Shown here one piece after another: positions 35,317 through 41,303 of a DNA stretch of 41,303 bases. The position numbers and the translations under genes were made by a program. This DNA is from Saccoglossus kowalevskii (Eukaryota; Hemichordata; Enteropneusta; Harrimaniidae): positions 1 to 41,303 of the forward strand of contig NW_003155497.1 in the NCBI RefSeq assembly GCF_000003605.2, in the 5' to 3' direction. The notes beneath the pieces are model-generated. The model saw only the letters and a program-made list of their open reading frames with translations. It made no database searches and was not told the DNA's origin. Every line of letters begins with the position of its first letter. Position 1 is the first letter of the stretch.

Positions 35317-36262
35317 ATGGGACGTGTTAATATGATATCACAGGTAACTATCCCGAGTGAGTCTATCAACTTTGCAATCGCTTTTTACAACTTTGTAAGC
35401 AGTTTGTCGCGGATTTGTCGGTTCGCTATTGTGATAACCAGCTTATATGTGAGGCATTTTCGAGATATTCACTTACCATTTTCCAAATTTAACTGCGGGG
35501 TCGTTATGCCAATGACTTAGGTTAAATACACGAACAACGCCGTCAACATTACAATATTTTGTTTTCTACTTTGCACGCTGTGTTCTAACATTTTACAGTT
35601 TGGTCTTCTGAACATATTTAGGCTGCTTTTAACTGGCTTTTATTAAATTTGTCGACTTTACAACTGCGCGTTTCTATATGCCAACACCTTAGGTCATATA
35701 TACAAATACATCTACCATCATTGCTATCCCTTTGCACAACTTTGCAATCACTTTGAACAACTTTGCATGTTGTGTTAACAGCTTAAAACCCATTACGTGC
35801 CGACAGCATCAACAACTTGTTCTTGAAAATTAGAAGGGATTTTAAAACTTTGCATTAGTTAAAAGAAATACGAACACTTCACGATTCTCTACTATAAATG
35901 AGTGGCATCCATTTAGAAAGAATGCAAAAACGTTGCCTATGTCATTTCCATTTGCGTGATGTAACAAAAAGAAAAAAAACATCCAAGAACTTTTTTATTC
36001 AGGGAGTCTCCCATGCAAGTACTAACCACGACTGATTGTGCTTTACTTTAGACATTGGTTGGTCACATAACCACATGGCTGCATGGATTATTTAAATTTG
36101 AGCCGAATTGTGGCTATTTCTTGTTTTGAATGTTCTAAAATTGTTATCGCTGGCACGAGTACATTCTAGAATTGACCTATGACCTCCTCATATTTCGAGT
36201 AACACTTTGCTAATTTAACGGCTATTTACGAAATATGTATTGACATTTTCGAACTTTTAACT
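35317..36262 (+). repeat. Satellite monomer 38 (type R)
   Basis: Copy of monomer 35 in the head. The tail (CATCCAAGAAC, ACGACTGATTG) starts the 8.5-kb-spaced match to monomer 29. Confidence 0.95.
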
Positions 36263-37208
36263 ATGGGATGTGTTAATATGATATCACAGGTAACTATCCC
36301 GAGTGAATCTACCATTTTTGCAATCGCTTTTTACAACTTTGTAAGCAGTCTGTCACGGATTTCTCGGTTCGCTATTGTGATAACCAGCTTATATGTGAGG
36401 CATTTTTGAGATATTCACTTAACATTTTCCAAATTTAGCTGCGGGGTCGTCATGCCAATGACTTAGGTTAAATACCCGAACAACGCCGTCAACATTTCAA
36501 TAATTTGTTTGCTACTTCGCACGCTGTGTTCTAACATTTTACAGTCTGTTATTGTGAATATATATAGGCTGCTTTCAACTGGCTTTTATTAAATTTGTCG
36601 AGTTTACAACTGCGCGTTTCTATATGCCAACAACTTAGGTCATATATACAAATACATCTACCATCATTGCTATCCCTTTGCGCAACTTTGCAATCACTTT
36701 GAACAACTTTGCATGTTGTGTTAACAGTTTAAAACCCATTACGTTCCGACATCATCAACAACTTGTTCTTGAAAATTAGAAGGGATTTTAAAACTTTGCA
36801 TTAATTAAAAGAAATACGAACACTTCACGGTTTTCTACTATAAATGAGTGGCATCCATTTAGAAAGAATGCAAAAACGTTGCCTATGTCATTTCCATTTG
36901 CGTGATGTAACAAAAAGAAAAAAAAACATCCAACTACTTTTTTATTCAGGGAGTCTCACATGCAAGTACTAACCACGACCGATTGCACTTTACTTTAGAC
37001 ATTGGTCAGTCACCTAATCACACGACTGCATGGATTATTAAAATTTGAGCCGAATTGTGGCTATTTCTTGTTTTGAATGTTCTAAAATTGATATCGCTGG
37101 CACAAGTACATTCTAATATTGACCTATGACCTCTTCATATTTCGAGTAACACTTCGCTAATTTAACGGCTATTTACGAAATATTATTGACATTTTCGAAC
37201 TTTTAACT
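36263..37208 (+). repeat. Satellite monomer 39 (type S head, A tail)
   Basis: Type S head with TGA at 36407-36409, closest to monomer 30. From about 36600 it is a copy of the tail of monomer 11 (ACGTTCCGAC, CACGGTTTTC, GATTGCACTTT, CACACGACTGC). Confidence 0.95.
36600..37208 (+). repeat. Duplicate of about 10165-10775 (offset about 26.4 kb)
   Basis: Shares rare readings AACAGTTTAAAAC, ACGTTCCGAC, CACGGTTTTC, GATTGCACTTT and CACACGACTGC, absent together elsewhere. Confidence 0.8.
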
Positions 37209-37782
37209 ATGGGACGTGTTAATATGATATCACAGGTAACTATCCCGAGTGAGTCTACCAACTTTGCAATCACTTTGAACAACTTTGCACGTTGTGTTAA
37301 CAGTTTAAAAACTATTACGTGCCGACAGCATCAACAACTTGTTCTGGAAAATAGAAGGGATTTTAAAACTTTTCATTAATTAAAAAATACGAAAACTTCA
37401 CGATTCTATACTATAAATGAGTGGCATCACAGTTAGAAAGAATGCAAAAACGTTGCCTATGTCATTTCCATTTGCGTGATGTAACAAAAAGAAAAAAAAC
37501 ATCCAAGAACTTTTTTATTCAGGGAGTCTCCCATGCAAGTACTAACCATGACTGATTGTGCTTTACTTTAGACATTGGTTGGTCACATAACCACATGGCT
37601 GCATGGATTATTTAAATTTGAGCCGAATTGTGGCTATTTCTTGTTTTGAATGTTCTAAAATTGTTATCGCTGGCACGAGTACATTCTAGAATTGACCTAT
37701 GACCTCCTCATATTTCGAGTAACACTTTGCTAATTTAACGGCTATTTACGAAATATGTATTGACATTTTCGAACTTTTAACT
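37209..37782 (+). repeat. Satellite monomer 40, deleted form (574 bp)
   Basis: The first 50 bp are type T, then the sequence jumps at CAACTTTGCAATC (37259-37271) to the tail copy of the same motif, losing about 370 bp. The remainder is S-like, with extra changes just after the junction (AAAAACTATT, TTCTGGAAAATAG, CTTTTCATT). Confidence 0.95.
37259..37271 (+). other. 370-bp deletion junction in monomer 40
   Basis: CAACTTTGCAATC is the 13-bp identity between the two 29-bp elements. Upstream of it the text is the head context (GAGTCTAC); downstream it is the tail context (ACTTTGAACAAC). Confidence 0.9.
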
Positions 37783-38729
37783 ATGGGATATGTTAATATG
37801 ATATCACTGGTAACTATCCCGAGTGAATCTACCAACTTTGCAGTCGATTTTTACAACTTTGTAAGCAGTTTGTCGCCGATTTCTCGGTTCGCTATTGTGA
37901 TAACCAGCTTATATGTGAGGCATTTTTGAGATATTCACTTAACATTTTCCAAATTTAACTGCGGGGTTGTCATGCCAATGACTTAGGTTAAATTCACGAA
38001 CAACGCCGTCAACATTTCAATAATTTGTTTGCTACTTTGCACGCTGTGTTCTAACATTTTACAGTCTGGTCTTGTGAATATATATAGGCTGCTTTCAACT
38101 GGCTTTTATTAAATTTGTCGACTTTACAACTGCGCGTTTCAATATGCCAACAAATTAGGTCATATATACAAATACATCTACCATCATTGCTATCCCTTTG
38201 CACAACTTTGCAATCACTTTGAACAACTTTGCATGTTGTGTTAACTGCTTAACACCCATTACGTGCCGACAGCATCAACAACTTGTTCTTGAAAATTAGA
38301 AGGGATTTTAAAACTTTGCATTAATTAAAGGAAATACGAACACTTCACGATTCTCTACTATAAATGAGTGGCATCCATTTAGAAAGAATGCAAAAACGTT
38401 GCCTATGTCATTTCCTTTTGCGTGATGTAACACAAAGAAAAAAAAAACATAGAACAACTTTTTATTCAGGGAGTCTCACATGCAAGTACTAACCACGATC
38501 GATTGTGCTTTACTTTATACATTGGTTGGTCACATAACCACATGGCTGCATGGATTATTTAAATTTGAGCCGAATTGTGGCTATTTCTTGTTTTGAATGT
38601 TCTAAAATTGATATCGCTGGCACTAGTACATTCTATAATTGACCTATGACCTCCTCATATTTCGAGTAACACTTTGCTAATTTAACGGCTATGTACGAAA
38701 TATGTATTGACATTTTCAAACTTTTAACT
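37783..38729 (+). repeat. Satellite monomer 41 (mosaic of L, M and S)
   Basis: Begins with the L reading TCACTGGTAAC, continues with GCCGATTTCTCGG as in type M, then has the type S TGA (37927-37929). Private: GCAGTCGATTTTTAC. Confidence 0.93.
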
Positions 38730-39059
38730 ATGGGACGTGTTAATATGATATCACAGGTAACTATCCCGAGTGACTCTACCAACTTTGCAATCGCTTTTTA
38801 CAACTTTGTAAGCAGTTTGTCGCGGATTTCTCGGTTCGCTATTGTGATAACCAGCTTATATGTGAGGCATTTTCGAGATATTCACTTACCATTTTCCAAA
38901 TTTAACTGCGGGGTCGTCATGCCAATGACTTTGGTTAAATACACGAACAACGCCGTCAACATTGCAATAATTTGTTTGCTACTTTGCACACTGTGTTCTA
39001 ATATTTTACAGTCTGGTCATGTAAACATATATAGGCTGCTTTCAACTGGCTTTTATTAA
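38691..39059 (+). other. Longest open frame, 122 codons, by loss of stop; probably not coding
   Basis: Two chance changes lengthen the 67-codon frame in monomer 42: an upstream TAT that reads ATG, and TAG that reads TTG. The added C-terminal part translates the first 172-bp segment. The same TTG occurs in monomer 1 (frame 556-885, 109 codons); TAC in monomer 9 gives 104 codons to 8277. Confidence 0.15.
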
Positions 39060-39676
39060 ATGTGTCTACTTTACAACTGCGCGTTTCTATATACCAACAA
39101 CTTAGGTCATATATACAAATACATCTACCATCATTGCTATCCCTTTGCGCAACTTTGCAATCACTTTGAACAACTTTGCATGTTGTGTTAACAGCTTAAA
39201 ACCCATTACGTTCCGACAGCATCAACAACTTGTTCTTGAAAATTAGAAGGGATTTTAAAACTTTGCATTAGTTAAAAGAAATACGAACACTTCACGGTTC
39301 TCTACTATAAATGAGTGGCATCCATTTAGAAAGAATGCAAAAACGTTGCCTATGTCATTTCCATTTGCGTGATGTAACAAAAAGAAAAAAAAACATCCAA
39401 CTACTTTTTTATTCAGGGAGTCTCACATGCAAGTACTAACCACGACCGATTGTACTTTACTTTAGACATTGGTCAGTCACCTAACCACACGGCTGCATGG
39501 ATTATTAAAATTTGAGCCGAATTGTGGCTATTTCTTGTTTTGAATGTTCTAAAATTGATATCGCTGGCACGAGTACATTCTAGAATTGAACTATGACCTC
39601 CTCATATGTCGAGTAACACTTTGCCAATTTAACGGCTATTTACGAAATATGTATTGACATTTTCGAACTTTTAACT
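38730..39676 (+). repeat. Satellite monomer 42 (R/T head, A tail)
   Basis: GGGACGTGTTAATATG combined with the type A marker GAGTGACTCT. The stop reads TTG as in monomer 1, and the upstream codon TAT reads ATG, giving the longest open frame here (122 codons from 38691). Confidence 0.95.
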
Positions 39677-40466
39677 ATGGGATATGTTAATATGATATCA
39701 CTGGTAACTATCCCGAGTGAATCTACCAACTTTGCAATCGCTTTTTACAACTTTGTAAGCAGTTTGTCGCGGATTTCTCGGTTTGCTGTTGTGATAACCA
39801 GCTTATATGTGAGGCATTTTCGAGATATTCACTTACCATTTTGCAAATTTACCTGCGGGGTCGTCATGCCAATGACTTAGGTTAAATACACGAACAACGC
39901 CGTCAACATTACAATATTTTGTTTTCTACTTTGCACGCTGTGTTCTAACATTTTACAGTCTGGTCTTGTGAACATGTTTAGGCTGCTTTTAACTGGCTTT
40001 TATTAAATTTGTCGACTTTACAACTGCGCGTTTCTATATGCCAACACCTTAGGTCATATATACAAATACATCTACCATCATTGCTATCCCTTTGCACAAC
40101 TTTGCAATCACTTTGAACAACTTTGTATGTTGTGTTAACAGCTTAAAACCCATTACGTGCCGACAGCATCAACAACTTGTTCTTGAAAATTAGAAGGGAT
40201 TTTAAAACTTTGCGTGATGCAAGTACTAACCACGACCGATTGTGCTTTACTTTAGACATTGGTTGGTCACATAACCACATGGCTGCATGGATTATTAAAA
40301 TTTGAGCCGAATTGTGCCTATTTCTTGTTTTGAATGTTCTAAAAATGATATCGCTGGCACGACTACATTCTAGAATTGAACTATGACCTCCTCATATTTC
40401 GAGTAACACTTCGCTAATTTAACGGCTATTTACGAAATATGTATTGACATTTTCGAACTTTTAACT
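39677..40466 (+). repeat. Satellite monomer 43, short form (790 bp)
   Basis: Shares the 157-bp deletion junction of monomer 3 exactly, together with the flanking readings CATGTTTAGG, CAACACCTTAGG and TTTGTATGTTG. Confidence 0.95.
40209..40219 (+). other. 157-bp deletion junction in monomer 43
   Basis: Identical junction to the one in monomer 3. A shared complex junction implies common descent of the two short monomers, not two independent events. Confidence 0.85.
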
Positions 40467-41303
40467 ATGGGATATGTTAATATGATATCACTGGTAACTA
40501 TCCCGAGTGAATCTACCAACTTTGCAATCGCTTTTTACCACTTTGTAAGCAGTTTGTCGCGGATTTCTTGGTTTGCTATTGTGATAACCAGCTTTTATGT
40601 GAGGCATTTTCGAGATATTCACTTACCATTTTGCAAATATAACTGCGGGGTCGTCATGCCAATGACTTAGGTTAAATACACGATCAACGCCGTCAACATT
40701 TCAATAATTTGTTTGCTACTTTGCACGCTGTGTTCTAACATTTTACAGTCTGGTCTTGTGAACATATATAGGCTGCTTTCAACTGGCTTTTATTAAATTT
40801 GTCGACTTTACAACTGCGCGTTTCGATATGCCAACAACTTAGGTCATATATACAAATACATCTACCATCATTGCTATCCCTTTGCACAACTTTGCAATCA
40901 CTTTGAACAACTTTGCACGTTGTGTTAACAGCTTAAAACCCATTGCGTGCCGACAGTATCAACAACTTGTTCTTGAAAATTAGAAGGGATTTTAAAACTT
41001 TGCATTAATTAAAAGAAAATACGAACACTTCACGATTCTCTACTATAAATGAGTGTCATTCATTTAGAAAGAATGCAAAAACGTTGCTATGTCATTTCCA
41101 TTTGCGTGATGTAACAAAAAGAAAAAAAAAACATCCACAACTTTTTTATTTAGGGAGTCTCCCTTGCAAGTACTAACCACGACCGATTGTGCTTTACTTT
41201 AGACATTGGTTGGTCACATAACCACATTGCTGCATGGATTATTTACATTTGAGCCGAATTGTGGCTATTTCTTCTTTTGAATGTTCTAAAATTGATATCG
41301 CTG
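40467..41303 (+). repeat. Satellite monomer 44 (type L), cut by the window end
   Basis: Copy of monomer 4 in the head. The tail has several private changes (GAGTGTCATTC, CGTTGCTATG, TTATTTAGGG, CACATTGCTGC, TTCTTCTTTTG). The window ends within the GATATCGCTG block. Confidence 0.95.

Larger units (their letters stand above)
1..41303 (+). repeat. Tandem satellite array, about 946-bp monomer, head to tail
   Basis: The same text recurs every 941-950 bp from the first base to the last, always on the same strand, with no unique sequence between copies. Forty-four ATGGGATATGTT-like anchors can be placed; exceptions to the normal spacing are 788 and 790 bp (two short monomers sharing one deletion), 574 bp (one internal deletion), and 923, 925, 925 and 928 bp (21-bp deletions). 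Composition is about 36% GC by hand count in one monomer. Copies fall into recognisable variant groups that I label A, L, M, S, R, T and H. Structure and scale fit eukaryotic satellite DNA; chromosomal location and species cannot be read from the sequence. Confidence 0.98.

Noticed and set aside
1-41303. CRISPR array, rDNA spacer, LTR or terminal-repeat transposon
   Set aside because: No short repeat/unique spacer alternation, no rRNA or tRNA-like sequence, no reverse transcriptase or transposase residues, no terminal inverted repeats or target-site duplications seen.

Overview
The whole window is one uninterrupted head-to-tail array of a roughly 946-bp satellite repeat. Every position falls inside it: one partial monomer at the left edge, 43 further monomers, and a final partial monomer at the right edge. 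All copies point the same way. I found no gene I would call functional, no rRNA or tRNA, no transposable element, no CRISPR array and no unique flanking sequence. I phase the monomers on a conserved ATGGGATATGTT-like block; successive anchors are normally 941-950 bp apart.

The organism is not identifiable from the sequence. Long, high-copy, mutually homogenised satellite of this kind points to eukaryotic heterochromatin (centromeric, pericentromeric or subtelomeric). By hand count, monomer 10 is about 36% GC and has about 27 CpG, close to the roughly 30 expected. CpG is therefore not depleted, which argues against a heavily CpG-methylated vertebrate satellite. I do not recognise the family.

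Layout: positions 1-4179 hold a related group (type A, then L) that includes a two-monomer repeat and a 788-bp short monomer. 4180-7962 carries types M and S with a three-monomer repeat. 7963-10775 is type H and 10776-13613 is type T. 13614-22070 is a strongly homogenised run of nine type H copies. 22071-25859 returns to L, A and T, and 25860-29635 repeats types M and S. 29636-32479 is type L. 32480-38729 mixes types R, T and S and includes a 574-bp deleted monomer. 38730-41303 ends with copies like those at the left edge, including a second short monomer of 790 bp. Shared variants link distant parts of the window, with near-identical blocks separated by about 8.5, 19.8, 22.6, 26.4 and 37 kb.

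The monomer is itself composite. It contains two diverged copies of a roughly 172-bp segment, a 29-bp element present twice 370 bp apart, and the heptamer ACTTTGC five or six times. These internal repeats explain the deleted monomers: a 370-bp loss between the two 29-bp elements, recurrent 21-bp losses between CAACTTTGCA repeats, and a 157-bp loss at short microhomologies. Two short reading frames recur in many copies (65 and 67 codons). The variation among copies is mostly amino-acid changing, with stops and frameshifts, so I treat both as incidental.
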